The notes under the pieces are model-generated. The model had not been told where the DNA came from, did not search any database, and saw only the letters and a program-made list of their open reading frames with translations. A stretch of 7,698 bases of DNA, from NCBI GenBank assembly GCA_005882445.1, contig VBAN01000027.1:1-7698 (forward strand), written 5' to 3'. The DNA is from Candidatus Segetimicrobium genomatis (GTDB taxonomy: Bacteria; Sysuimicrobiota; Sysuimicrobiia; Sysuimicrobiales; Segetimicrobiaceae). Shown piece after piece: positions 1 through 6,111 of this stretch. The stretch's first letter is position 1. Every line of letters begins with the position of its first letter. A program made the translations under genes and the position numbers.

Positions 1-750
1 ATCGCCGGGTTCAGCTGCGTGCACCGCGACGGCGACGTCCGGTTCGAGACCGTCGGCCGCCCGATCCCGGGCGTGGACCTCACGCTCTCCCCGGAGGGGG
101 AGATCCTCGAGCGCAGCGACAGCGTCTTTCTCGGGTACTACAAGGATCCCCAGGCCACCCGGGCCGCGCTGGAAGGCGGCTGGCTGCGCACCGGCGACGC
201 CGGGCATCTCACCGACGACGGGCACCTGGTGGTCATCGACCGGCTGAGCGACGTGATGCGGCTGGCCGACGGGACGCTGTTCTCGCCCCAGTTCATCGAG
301 AACAAGCTGAAGTTCAGCCCCTTCATCCGTGAGGCGGTCGTGGTGGGGCACGGCCGCCCCTTTGTGGCCGCGATCCTCAACATCGATATGCCGGTCGTGG
401 GCAAATGGGCGGAGGACCGCCAGATCGCCCACACGACGTACACCGACCTCTCGCAGAAGGCCGGCGTGTACGACCTGATCGCCGCCGAGGTGCGGGGGGC
501 GAACGAGACCCTGCCGCGCTCCGCGCGGGTCCGCCGGTTCGTCCTGCTCTACAAGGAACTGGATGCCGACGACGGCGAGCTCACCCGCACGCGCAAGGTC
601 AGGCGCCGGGTCATCGGCGAGCGGTACGCCGATCTCATCGAGGCCTTGTATGGAACGTCTGTGGACCGGATCCCGGTGCGCGCCACGATCACGTACCGGG
701 ACGGCACGACCGCGGTGGTGGAGACCGCCGTGCGGGTGGCGGAGGTCGCG
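1..750 (+). CDS. Long-chain acyl-CoA synthetase-like AMP-binding enzyme, C-terminal part (open at left edge)
   Basis: This is the C-terminal ~250 codons of an ANL-superfamily acyl-CoA synthetase, which activates a carboxylic acid with ATP to an acyl-adenylate and then a CoA thioester in the cytoplasm. Counting codon 1 at base 1, visible motifs are GRPIPGVDLTL (codons ~19-29), GWLRTGD with the conserved Asp at 66, the hinge region IDRLSDVMRLADGTLFSP (~79-96) followed by QFIE, and ELTRTRKVRR with the presumed adenylation Lys at 199. This last motif resembles the LTPTLKLRR type of long-chain fatty acyl-CoA synthetases. The start lies outside the window. No stop is seen where the family should end (around TAVRVAEVA, near base 750); the frame stays open to 1623, but beyond 750 it reads arginine/proline-rich shadow of LivH. 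The natural stop therefore seems to be missing, and the end given is my estimate. Acyl-CoA ligases are known neighbours of LIV transport genes. Substrate unknown. Confidence 0.82.
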
Positions 751-751
751 C

Positions 752-1594
752 ATGGTCTACGCGCTCGCGGCCCTGGGGTTCGTGCTGATTTACAAGGCGA
801 GCCGCGTGATCAACCTGGCCCAGGGCTACTTTGTCGCCCTCGGGGCGTTCGGCGCGCTGGCCATCGCGCAGGTCACCCACCTGCCGTTTGTCCTCGCCGT
901 GGCCGCCAGCCTGGCGGGGTCCTTCCTGCTCGGCCTCCTCGTCGAACGGCTCCTCCTGCGCCCGATGATCGGGGAGCAGCCCATCGCGGTGATCATGGTG
1001 ACCATCGGCCTCGCCGCGGTGCTCCGGGGAGGGATCCTGCTGGTGTGGGGCGCCGGCAACTTCGGGTTTCCGCAGCTGCTGCCCGAATCGCCGCTCATCC
1101 TGGGGCCGCTGATCGTCTCCCCGGTGCACCTCGGGGCGCTCGCCATCTCGCTGGCGTTCCTCGCGGTGTTCGTGGTGTTCTTTCGCCGCACGACGCTGGG
1201 GGTCGCCATGCGGGCCGTGGCCGACGACCAGCAGGCCGCCCAATCGCTCGGCGTCAGCGTGCGCCGCGTCTTCGCCGCCTCGTGGGCGATCGCCGCGACG
1301 GTCGCGGCGGTCGGCGGCGTGGTCGTGGGCAGCCTCAACGGGCTCAACGCCGACGCGCTGAGCTTCATCGGCCTGAAGGTCTTCCCCGCGGTGATCCTCG
1401 GCGGGCTGGACAGCGTCCCCGGGGCGGTCGTGGGCGGGGTGACGGTCGGCGTCCTCGAAAACCTGGCCGGCGGGTACCTCGACCCGCTGGTGGGGGGCGG
1501 CACGAAAGAGGTGGCGCCGTTCGTCGTCCTCGTGCTGGCGCTGATGGTGCGTCCGTATGGATTGTTCGGCACGGTGGAGATCGAGCGCGTATGA
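752..1594 (+). CDS. livH: Branched-chain amino acid/organic acid ABC transporter permease LivH
   Basis: This is one of the two integral membrane subunits of a LIV-type (HAAT) ABC importer; it pairs with LivM to form the pore. The ~280-residue product is almost entirely hydrophobic helices. Hallmarks are FVLIYKASRVINLAQG near the N-terminus, the cytoplasmic coupling loop RRTTLGVAMRAVADDQQAA followed by QSLGV, and the C-terminal signature LKVFPAVILGGLDSVPGAVV, ending VRPYGLFGTVEIERV. ATG 752 was chosen because it is the last in-frame start before the homology and has GGAGG at 741-745, six bases away. However, LivH proteins usually have about 15 more hydrophobic residues before the YALxALG segment, so the first membrane helix looks half missing. 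Together with the missing stop of the preceding ligase, this points to a small deletion at the gene boundary. The stop is TGA at 1592-1594. Confidence 0.92.
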   Translation: MVYALAALGFVLIYKASRVINLAQGYFVALGAFGALAIAQVTHLPFVLAVAASLAGSFLLGLLVERLLLRPMIGEQPIAVIMVTIGLAAVLRGGILLVWGAGNFGFPQLLPESPLILGPLIVSPVHLGALAISLAFLAVFVVFFRRTTLGVAMRAVADDQQAAQSLGVSVRRVFAASWAIAATVAAVGGVVVGSLNGLNADALSFIGLKVFPAVILGGLDSVPGAVVGGVTVGVLENLAGGYLDPLVGGGTKEVAPFVVLVLALMVRPYGLFGTVEIERV

Positions 1595-1607
1595 GCGGGG
1601 GCGCGGC

Positions 1608-2444
1608 GTGCGGCGGCTGGTGACCTCCGACTGCGGGAACTTCAAGACCCGGTACGCGGAGGAGGCCGCGCTGTTTCCGAACGACGTGGGCCGCCTCGCC
1701 CTGGGCGCCTTCCTCATCGTCTGGTTCCTGGTGGTCCCGGCCGCCGCCGGGCCCTACCTGCTGGGGGTGGCGAACCTGACCGGGATCGCCGTGATCGGCG
1801 CGACCGGCCTGAACCTGCTCACGGGCTACACGGGGCAGATCACCATCGGGCACGGCGCGTTCATGGGCGTGGGGGCCTACGCCGCGGCGCTCCTGGCCGC
1901 CCGCGCGCACCTCCCGTTCTGGCTGGCGATCCCGCTGGCCGGGATCGCGACCGCCGGGGTCGGGGCGTTCTTCGGCATCCCGTCGCTGCGCCTCAAGGGA
2001 TTGTATCTGGCGATCGCGACCCTCGCGGCGCAGTTTATCCTCGAGTACGTCTTCGTCCACTGGGACTGGTTGACCCGGGGGACCTCGGGCCTCGCCGTGC
2101 CGCAGGCCCGGCTGGGCGGCTGGGCGCTGTCGGGGGAGCGCCGGTTCTTCTGGGTCATCGGCGCCGCCGTGGTCCTCGTCACGTGGCTGGACCTCAACCT
2201 GATCCGGACCCGGGTGGGGCGGGCGTTCGTCGCGATCCGCGACAACGATCGGGCGGCCGCCGCGCTCGGGATTCATCTCTTCGGCTACAAGTTGCTCGCG
2301 TTCTTCCTCAGCGCGTTCATGGCCGGCGTGGCCGGCGCGCTCTACGCCTACTACCTCGGGGTGGTCGCGCCCGGCAAGTTCACCCTGGACCTGTCCATCG
2401 ATTACCTGGCGATGGGCATCGTCGGCGGGCTCGGCGGGCGCTGA
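1608..2444 (+). CDS. livM: ABC transporter permease LivM (main part; frame breaks near 2437)
   Basis: This is the second membrane permease of the LIV-type importer. From GTG 1608 the protein begins with a short hydrophilic stretch (CGNFKTRYAEEAALF) common in this subfamily, then hydrophobic helices with LTGYTGQITIGHGAFMGVGA, SLRLKGLYLAIATLAAQF, the coupling loop RTRVGRAFVAIRDNDRAAAA, and GVAGALYAYYLG. GTG 1608 has a G-rich Shine-Dalgarno stretch (1596-1601) and follows the LivH stop by 13 bases. The alternative ATG 1591 overlaps the LivH stop but runs into a stop at 1621 in its own frame. The reading frame ends prematurely at TGA 2442 just after SIDYLAMGIVGGLGG, whereas LivM proteins continue through a further helix and a conserved C-terminus. 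That C-terminus is present in the -1 frame (see next entry), with about 20 residues apparently missing between them. It has no fused ATPase domain. Confidence 0.9.
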   Translation: MRRLVTSDCGNFKTRYAEEAALFPNDVGRLALGAFLIVWFLVVPAAAGPYLLGVANLTGIAVIGATGLNLLTGYTGQITIGHGAFMGVGAYAAALLAARAHLPFWLAIPLAGIATAGVGAFFGIPSLRLKGLYLAIATLAAQFILEYVFVHWDWLTRGTSGLAVPQARLGGWALSGERRFFWVIGAAVVLVTWLDLNLIRTRVGRAFVAIRDNDRAAAALGIHLFGYKLLAFFLSAFMAGVAGALYAYYLGVVAPGKFTLDLSIDYLAMGIVGGLGGR

Positions 2445-2614
2445 GCCAGGCGTTGAGCGGCGTGTTCTCGAACGTCTTCACGGTCCTGAACGCCCTCCGG
2501 GAGGTCGTCTTTGGGCTCGTGATCATCGTCTTCTTGATCTACGAGCCGGAGGGGCTGGCCGATTGGTGGCGGGTGGCGCGCGCCTACTTCAAGCACTGGC
2601 CGTACGCGTACTAG
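2438..2614 (+). CDS. livM: LivM C-terminal piece, displaced into the -1 frame
   Basis: These 58 codons encode the expected end of LivM: ALSQALSGVFSNVF, then NALREVVFGLVIIVFLIYEP (last membrane helix) and EGLADWWRVARAYFKHWPYAY, ending at TAG 2612. The xYFKxWPxxY tail is typical of LivM proteins in LIV operons. There is no plausible start codon with a ribosome site of its own, and the piece makes no sense as a separate protein, so I read it as the continuation of the gene starting at 1608. The loop and helix that normally follow the GGLGS motif are absent, so this is not explained by one dropped base alone; a deletion of 3n+1 bases fits. The binding-protein gene starts 39 bases downstream. Confidence 0.8.
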   Translation, partial: ALSQALSGVFSNVFTVLNALREVVFGLVIIVFLIYEPEGLADWWRVARAYFKHWPYAY

Positions 2615-2653
2615 GCGGCGTGTGTTCGAGAAACCGTTCCAGGGAGGGGTGCG

Positions 2654-3117
2654 ATGAAGCGCAGGGAGATGCTCAAGACGGTGGCCGTGGCCGCCGGGGC
2701 GCTGTTGGCCCGGCCGTCCGGCGCGGCGGCGCAGCAGCAGACGGTGAAGTTCGGGGCGCTGTTCGACATCACCGGCGCCACGGGAGACATCGGCTCCCAT
2801 TTCGCCGACGGCTTCCGCGACTACATCCGGTGGATCAACGAGCGGGGGGGCATCCGGAGCGGGACCAAGATCGACCTGCTCTTCACCGATTACCAGTACA
2901 AGCCCGACCAGGCGGTGACCTACCTCAAGAAGCTGGCGGAGCAGGACCAGGTCCCGGCGATCAGCGGCTGGGGGACCGGAGACTCGATCTTGATGAAGCC
3001 CCAGATCGAGACCTACGGCGTCCCGTACATCCCCGCGAGTTTCCACGAGGGCCTGCTCGAGGCCCCGAACGACTGGATCTGGCTGATGGGACCCAGCTAC
3101 ACCGACCGGGGGGCGGG
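2654..3117 (+). CDS. LIV-type substrate-binding protein, N-terminal half (Tat signal; frame breaks near 3110)
   Basis: This is the extracytoplasmic ligand-binding subunit (periplasmic-binding fold, LivK/Peripla_BP_6 type) that delivers substrate to LivHM. ATG 2654 is preceded by a strong Shine-Dalgarno GGGAGGGG at 2642-2649. Residues 1-27 form a twin-arginine signal: KRREMLK matches the RRxxLK Tat core, followed by a hydrophobic AVAAGALLA run and a likely cut after GAAA. The mature part begins TVKFGALFDITGATGDIG, the classical first strand and ligand loop of this fold, followed by RDYIRWINERGG, LLFTDYQYKPDQAV and DWIWLMGPSYTDRG. The frame then runs into unrelated residues (to a stop at 3268), and the family sequence resumes in the -1 frame. 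The break coincides with a G6 run (3108-3113), but homologues normally have about 12-15 more residues here, so a longer deletion is more likely than a single lost G. Confidence 0.88.
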
Positions 3118-3798
3118 AGTCCCCGGGTGGCGCTCGCGGTCCACAACTCGGACTACGGCCGGTCTCCGGTCGGGCCGGCGAAGGCCTACGGCCCCAAGAT
3201 CGGCGTGGAGATCGTGGACGTCGAGGAGGTCCCCGCCAATACGATCGACGCGACCAGCCAGCTGCTGAACATGAAGCGGTTCTCCCCGACCCACATCGTC
3301 ATCCAGAACGTGGCCCGTCCCTCCGCCATCATCGTGCGCGATGCGCGAAAGCTCGGGCTCCAGGCCCAGGTCCTCGGCATCCACTACATCGGCGACGAGC
3401 TGCTGTACGAGCTCGCCGGGGACGCGGCGGACGGCGTCGTGGCCAGCACCTTCGTCAGCAACTGGTTCGAGAACGTCCCAGGGATGCGGCAGATCCACGA
3501 AATCAACGCGGCCTATCATCCCAATGTCCAGGTCCGTCCGCTCCACTACACCCAGGGGATCGTCCACGCGAAGGTGTGGGTCGAGGTGCTGAAGCGGGCG
3601 GCCGCGCTCGACCGCGCGTCGATCGGGAAGGCGCTGATCAACTTCCGCATGGTCACCGACGGGCTCACGGCCCCGATCACCTTCGCATCCGGCGACCGCA
3701 AGGGCGCCGACGGCCTCAAGCTGCTGCGCGCGGACGCCAGGGCGAAGCAGTTCAGGCCGATCACGGACTTTTTCCTGCCGTCGCAGCGTCTACCATGA
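3118..3798 (+). CDS. LIV-type substrate-binding protein, C-terminal half (-1 frame continuation)
   Basis: This is the remainder of the gene that starts at 2654. It opens with SPRVALAVHNSDYGRSP, the standard second-lobe start of LivK-like proteins (Val-Ala-Leu strand followed by an x-YG-x-S-P helix cap), then GVEIVDVEEVPANTIDATSQ, FSPTHIVIQNVARPSAIIVR, LLYELAGDAADGVVAST, and LHYTQGIVHAKVWVEVLKRA. The end, GLTAPITFASGDRKG then FRPITDFFLPSQRLP, is where such proteins normally finish. The stop TGA at 3796 is therefore close to the natural end, although the last few residues may be altered by a second junction at the LivF boundary. With the N-terminal half this gives about 380 residues, slightly under the usual size, consistent with a missing segment. 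The ligand cannot be deduced from sequence alone; this divergent group is often tied to aromatic or fatty acid metabolism clusters. Confidence 0.87.
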   Translation, partial: SPRVALAVHNSDYGRSPVGPAKAYGPKIGVEIVDVEEVPANTIDATSQLLNMKRFSPTHIVIQNVARPSAIIVRDARKLGLQAQVLGIHYIGDELLYELAGDAADGVVASTFVSNWFENVPGMRQIHEINAAYHPNVQVRPLHYTQGIVHAKVWVEVLKRAAALDRASIGKALINFRMVTDGLTAPITFASGDRKGADGLKLLRADARAKQFRPITDFFLPSQRLP

Positions 3799-3799
3799 C

Positions 3800-4546
3800 G
3801 TGATCCAGGTCCTCAAGGGGGTGTCGCTCGGCGTTCCGGGCGGCCGGATCGTCGCGCTCCTCGGCACGAACGGCGCCGGCAAGACCACGGCCCTCCGGGC
3901 GATCTCGGGGCTGCTCGGGACCGAGGACGGGCGCATCCGGGACGGGGCGATCACCTACGCCGGCGCCCGCATCGACGGGCTGCCCCCGGAGATGATCGTC
4001 CGCCGGGGGATCGTGCAGGTGCTGGAGGGACGGCGGGTGTTCAAGCATCTGACCGTCGAGGAAAATTTGAAGGTGGGAGCCGCCGCCGCCCCCGGCGGGT
4101 TCGAGTCCGGGCGGGACCTCGTCTACGCCTACTTCCCCCTGCTCAGCCGCCACGCCCGGCGCCTCGCCGGATACCTCTCCGGGGGAGAGCAGCAGATGAT
4201 CGCCATCGGCCGGGCGCTCGTGGCCCGCGCCCGGCTGCTGCTGCTCGACGAGCCGTCGCTCGGGCTCAGCCCGATGCTGGTGGCGGAGATCTTCGGGATT
4301 GTCAGGCGGCTCCGCGATGAGCGAGGGATCACGATCCTGCTCGTGGAGCAGAACGCCCGCCAGGCGCTGGCCATCGCCGACTACGGCTACGTCATGGAGG
4401 GAGGGAAGATCGTCATGGAGGGGACCGGCCCGCAACTGGCGGGCAATCCCGACGTGAAGGAGTTCTACCTGGGGCTGACCGAGATCGGGAGCCGGCGCGG
4501 CTACCGCCAGTTCAAGTACTACCGGAGGCGGAAGCGCTGGCTGTAG
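3800..4546 (+). CDS. livF: ABC transporter ATP-binding protein LivF
   Basis: This is the cytoplasmic ATPase that powers the LIV importer with LivG. Counting from GTG 3800: Walker A GTNGAGKTT at 22-30 (Lys28), Q-loop region VQVLEGRRVFKHLTVEENL, ABC signature LSGGE at 126-130, Walker B LLLLDEP with Asp150/Glu151, and ILLVEQNARQAL, the VEQN form typical of LivF rather than LivG. The C-terminus SRRGYRQFKYYRRRKRWL is a basic tail common in the LIV subfamily next to ligase genes. The start is uncertain: in-frame codons just upstream read VYHD, which fits the family consensus (xxVYxDVIxVLKGVSL), but no start codon for the usual first ~10 residues exists upstream. The binding-protein stop (3796-3798) nearly touches. 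The first bases of the gene seem to have been lost at this boundary. The end overlaps the start region of the next ligase gene. Confidence 0.93.
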   Translation: MIQVLKGVSLGVPGGRIVALLGTNGAGKTTALRAISGLLGTEDGRIRDGAITYAGARIDGLPPEMIVRRGIVQVLEGRRVFKHLTVEENLKVGAAAAPGGFESGRDLVYAYFPLLSRHARRLAGYLSGGEQQMIAIGRALVARARLLLLDEPSLGLSPMLVAEIFGIVRRLRDERGITILLVEQNARQALAIADYGYVMEGGKIVMEGTGPQLAGNPDVKEFYLGLTEIGSRRGYRQFKYYRRRKRWL

Positions 4547-4610
4547 ACCGCGCCGACAGGCTTTTCAACGCCCTGGAGGGCCTCCCGCCTGCCGCGCGCG
4601 CGCAGCGCCA
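4537..4610 (+). CDS. Probable N-terminal fragment of the PaaK-like ligase (different frame)
   Basis: Directly after the LivF stop, the frame starting around 4537-4546 reads VDRADRLFNALEGLPPAARA, a charged helical stretch of the kind that begins PaaK-like ligases, before degenerating near 4610. A good Shine-Dalgarno GGAGGCGG (4524-4531) lies inside the LivF end. The only start-like codon at a suitable distance is CTG 4537; no ATG/GTG/TTG is available. The main ligase frame takes over at about 4620 in the -1 frame. Family members usually have some 15-20 extra residues between these two pieces, so I infer a small deletion around 4605-4620. Low certainty because the fragment is only about 24 residues. 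Confidence 0.4.
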
Positions 4611-4619
4611 GATCGCGAG

Positions 4620-5735
4620 TGCGGGCTGCGCGCGGAGGACGTCGGCGGGATCGAGTCGCTCTCGCGCCTCCCGGTGCTGCGCAAGGACGCCCTGCCGGCC
4701 GTGCAGGCGCAGGCGCCGCCCTTTGGGGGGCTCCTCGGCGCCCCGGCCGGTTCCCTCCGCCGGATCTACGTGTCGCCCGGCCCGATCTACGATCCCGAGC
4801 CCCGCGGCGCAGACGCCTGGGGCGTCGCGCCGGCGCTCCACGCGGCGGGGTTCCGGTCCGGCGATATCGCCCTTGTCACGTTCGCCTTTCACCTCACTCC
4901 CGCCGGGCACATGATGGACGGCGCGCTGGACGTGCTGGGGTGCGTCACGGTTCCCGGAGGGGCCGGCAACACGGAGGTCCAGGCGCGGGCGCTTGCCGAC
5001 CTCGGGGCCGCCGGGATTATCGGCACGCCGAGCTTCGTCCTATCCCTGCTTGAACGCACCGCCGCGCTGGGGCTGCGGGCGGCCGTCGAGGTGGCCTGCG
5101 TCTCGGGGGAGTATCTGACGGCCGCGCAGCGGCAGCGCGCGCGCGAGGAGTTCGGTGTGCGCGTCAGCCAGGCCTACGCCACGGCGGATGTGGGCCTCGT
5201 CGCCTACGAGTGCCCCGCGGCGCAAGGGCTGCACGTGGCCGACCGCGTCGCGGTCGAGTTGCTCGATCCGGAGACGCGCGGAGAGGTGCCCGCGGGAGGC
5301 GCCGGGGAGGTCGTGGTCTCCCTCCTCGACTCCCCCTATGGCCTGCTCCGGCTCGGCACCGGCGATCTTGCCGCCTGGGCGCCCGGCGCATGTCCGTGCG
5401 GGCGCACCGCGCCGAGGCTGGCGGGGATCCTCGGACGTGTCGGGGACGCGGTGAAGATCCGCGGCCTGTTCGTGCACCCCCGCGAAGCCGACGGCGTCGT
5501 GCTGACCGTCCCCGGCGTCGTGCGCTATCAGATCGTGGTGACCCGCCCGGGGCCGCTCGACGAGGCGCGGGTCCGCCTCGTGCTCAGGCCCGGCCTAGAT
5601 CCCGCCGCCGTCTGCGCCGCGGTCGCCGCCGCCGTCCAGGGGCGCCTGCGGCTCCGCATGACCGCGGAGGCGGTCCCCGAGCAGGGCATCCCCGAGGGCG
5701 CGCCGAGAATTCACGATGCCCGGCAGTGGGGGTGA
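4620..5735 (+). CDS. PaaK-like phenylacetate/aryl-CoA ligase family protein
   Basis: This is an AMP-forming CoA ligase of the PaaK type, expected to activate a carboxylic acid (typically aromatic) to its CoA thioester. Family sequence begins at CGLRAEDVGGIESLSRLPVL (base 4620); the first standard start in this frame is GTG 4674, so an automatic call would begin there. Landmarks in order: RRIYVSPGPIYDP (4761-4799), HLTPAGHMMDG, GTPSFVLSLLE, SGEYLTAAQR, the TAD motif in YATADVGLVAYE (~5175-5210), GTGD (5355-5366), and CPCGRTAPRLAGILGRVGDA followed by VKIRGLFVHPRE, the PaaK hinge. Two departures are visible: the Ser/Thr/Gly-rich ATP loop of classical PaaK (SSGTTG) is replaced by SPGPIY, and the C-terminus ends PEGAPRIHDARQWG without the usual lysine-bearing motif. 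Divergent paralogues of this kind occur beside LIV transporters. Substrate and activity are unproven. It is the last gene before a promoter and riboswitch. Confidence 0.86.
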   Translation, partial: CGLRAEDVGGIESLSRLPVLRKDALPAVQAQAPPFGGLLGAPAGSLRRIYVSPGPIYDPEPRGADAWGVAPALHAAGFRSGDIALVTFAFHLTPAGHMMDGALDVLGCVTVPGGAGNTEVQARALADLGAAGIIGTPSFVLSLLERTAALGLRAAVEVACVSGEYLTAAQRQRAREEFGVRVSQAYATADVGLVAYECPAAQGLHVADRVAVELLDPETRGEVPAGGAGEVVVSLLDSPYGLLRLGTGDLAAWAPGACPCGRTAPRLAGILGRVGDAVKIRGLFVHPREADGVVLTVPGVVRYQIVVTRPGPLDEARVRLVLRPGLDPAAVCAAVAAAVQGRLRLRMTAEAVPEQGIPEGAPRIHDARQWG

Positions 5736-5831
5736 AGACGGCGCTAGGATTCCCGTACGTTCGGCCGAGGGTTGCGCGAAGAGCGCCCGAAGTCTCTGGC
5801 AGCCCCGCCCGTCGAACGCCTGATGCGGGGG

Positions 5832-5860
5832 TTGACAGGGTGGGGGCCGTTCCGGATAAT
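5832..5860 (+). promoter_or_regulatory. Sigma-70-type promoter for the riboswitch/pilin operon
   Basis: A perfect -35 box TTGACA (5832-5837) is followed after exactly 17 bases by GATAAT (5855-5860), which matches the -10 consensus at five of six positions. Transcription would begin around 5866-5868, about 20 bases before the riboswitch aptamer. It lies in the intergenic space after the ligase stop (5735), indicating that the pilin genes form a transcription unit separate from the LIV operon. In such a GC-rich region, a match of this quality by chance is unlikely. Confidence 0.78.
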
Positions 5861-5883
5861 GAGACTCAACTACATATCGACAC

Positions 5884-5967
5884 GTCCTTCCGAACAGGCA
5901 AACCCGAAGCAATTCGGGGACGCAAAGCCACGGGACCCTCAGGGTCAGCCGGGCTGCCGAAGAGGGC
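5884..5967 (+). promoter_or_regulatory. GEMM-I (cyclic-di-GMP-I) riboswitch aptamer
   Basis: The segment carries the conserved core of the GEMM-I class: ACAGGCAAACC (5894-5904), hairpin CCCGAA/TTCGGG (5903-5908/5913-5918) closed by a GCAA tetraloop, GGACGCAAAGCC (5918-5929), a second stem ACCC/GGGT (5935-5938/5942-5945), and CAGCCGGGCTGCCGAAG (5946-5962). The GNRA tetraloop normally docks into a receptor in the second stem. Helix P1 can form as GTCC-TTC (5884-5890) with GAA-(GA)-GGGC (5959-5967), or locally as CTTC/GAAG. Aligned to the Vibrio Vc2 aptamer, the ligand-contacting positions equivalent to G20, A47 and C92 are g5897, a5924 and probably c5957. Keeping G at the position-20 equivalent suggests cyclic-di-GMP rather than the 3',3'-cGAMP preferred by A20 variants. 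It sits between a strong promoter and an intrinsic terminator, upstream of pilin-type genes. Confidence 0.93.
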
Positions 5968-5994
5968 TCCGATGTCACCTGAAGCGCGGGGTCC
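5964..5994 (+). promoter_or_regulatory. Candidate antiterminator hairpin of the riboswitch
   Basis: GGGCTCCG at 5964-5971 is an exact copy of the terminator 3' arm at 6003-6010. It can pair over eight consecutive positions with CGGGGTCC at 5987-5994 (six Watson-Crick, two G-U pairs), which is part of the terminator 5' arm, leaving a 15-base loop. The antiterminator and terminator are therefore mutually exclusive. Bases 5964-5967 also fit the 3' strand of aptamer helix P1, so a ligand-stabilised P1 would block the antiterminator. The pairing is seen in the sequence; the regulatory direction is inferred. Confidence 0.6.
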
Positions 5995-6021
5995 TTTAGG
6001 GGGGGCTCCGCGCTTTTCGTT
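5982..6021 (+). terminator. Intrinsic terminator in the riboswitch expression platform
   Basis: AAGCGCGGGG (5982-5991) pairs with CTCCGCGCTT (6006-6015) through ten positions (one G-U). The stem can be extended by TCC (5992-5994) with GGG (6003-6005), leaving a short loop. The T-rich tail TTTTCGTT (6014-6021) follows directly. The terminator lies about 15-20 bases beyond the aptamer and about 90 bases before the first pilin start codon, the normal layout of a transcription-terminating riboswitch. Confidence 0.85.
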
Positions 6022-6111
6022 GCCCGGAGGGGCGAATCGCAGCCGGTCAGCCGCGGCATCGACACCTGACGTGCCGGTCGGCAGGCCGGCGACAGGGTGG
6101 GCGACTCGTTC

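Noticed and set aside
751..1623. Continuation of the synthetase frame giving a 534-residue protein
   Set aside because: Beyond ~750 it is arginine/proline-rich shadow of LivH, which is strongly supported in the other frame.
689..1717. Long open frame on the minus strand opposite livH
   Set aside because: Composition (His, Arg, Asp, Gln-rich, no recognisable domain) is typical of the antisense shadow of a GC-rich membrane-protein gene.
3108..3113. Programmed -1 frameshift at the G6 run in the binding-protein gene
   Set aside because: No slippery heptamer with a downstream structure is evident, and the family needs extra residues here, so a deletion is more likely.
5774..5786. GCGC-GAAGA-GCGC hairpin after the ligase gene as an operon terminator
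   Set aside because: Only four base pairs and no T-tract; not convincing as a terminator.
6073..6090. GCCGG/CCGGC hairpin before the pilin start
   Set aside because: A five-pair GC stem is expected by chance at this GC content, and no link to the ribosome site is clear.
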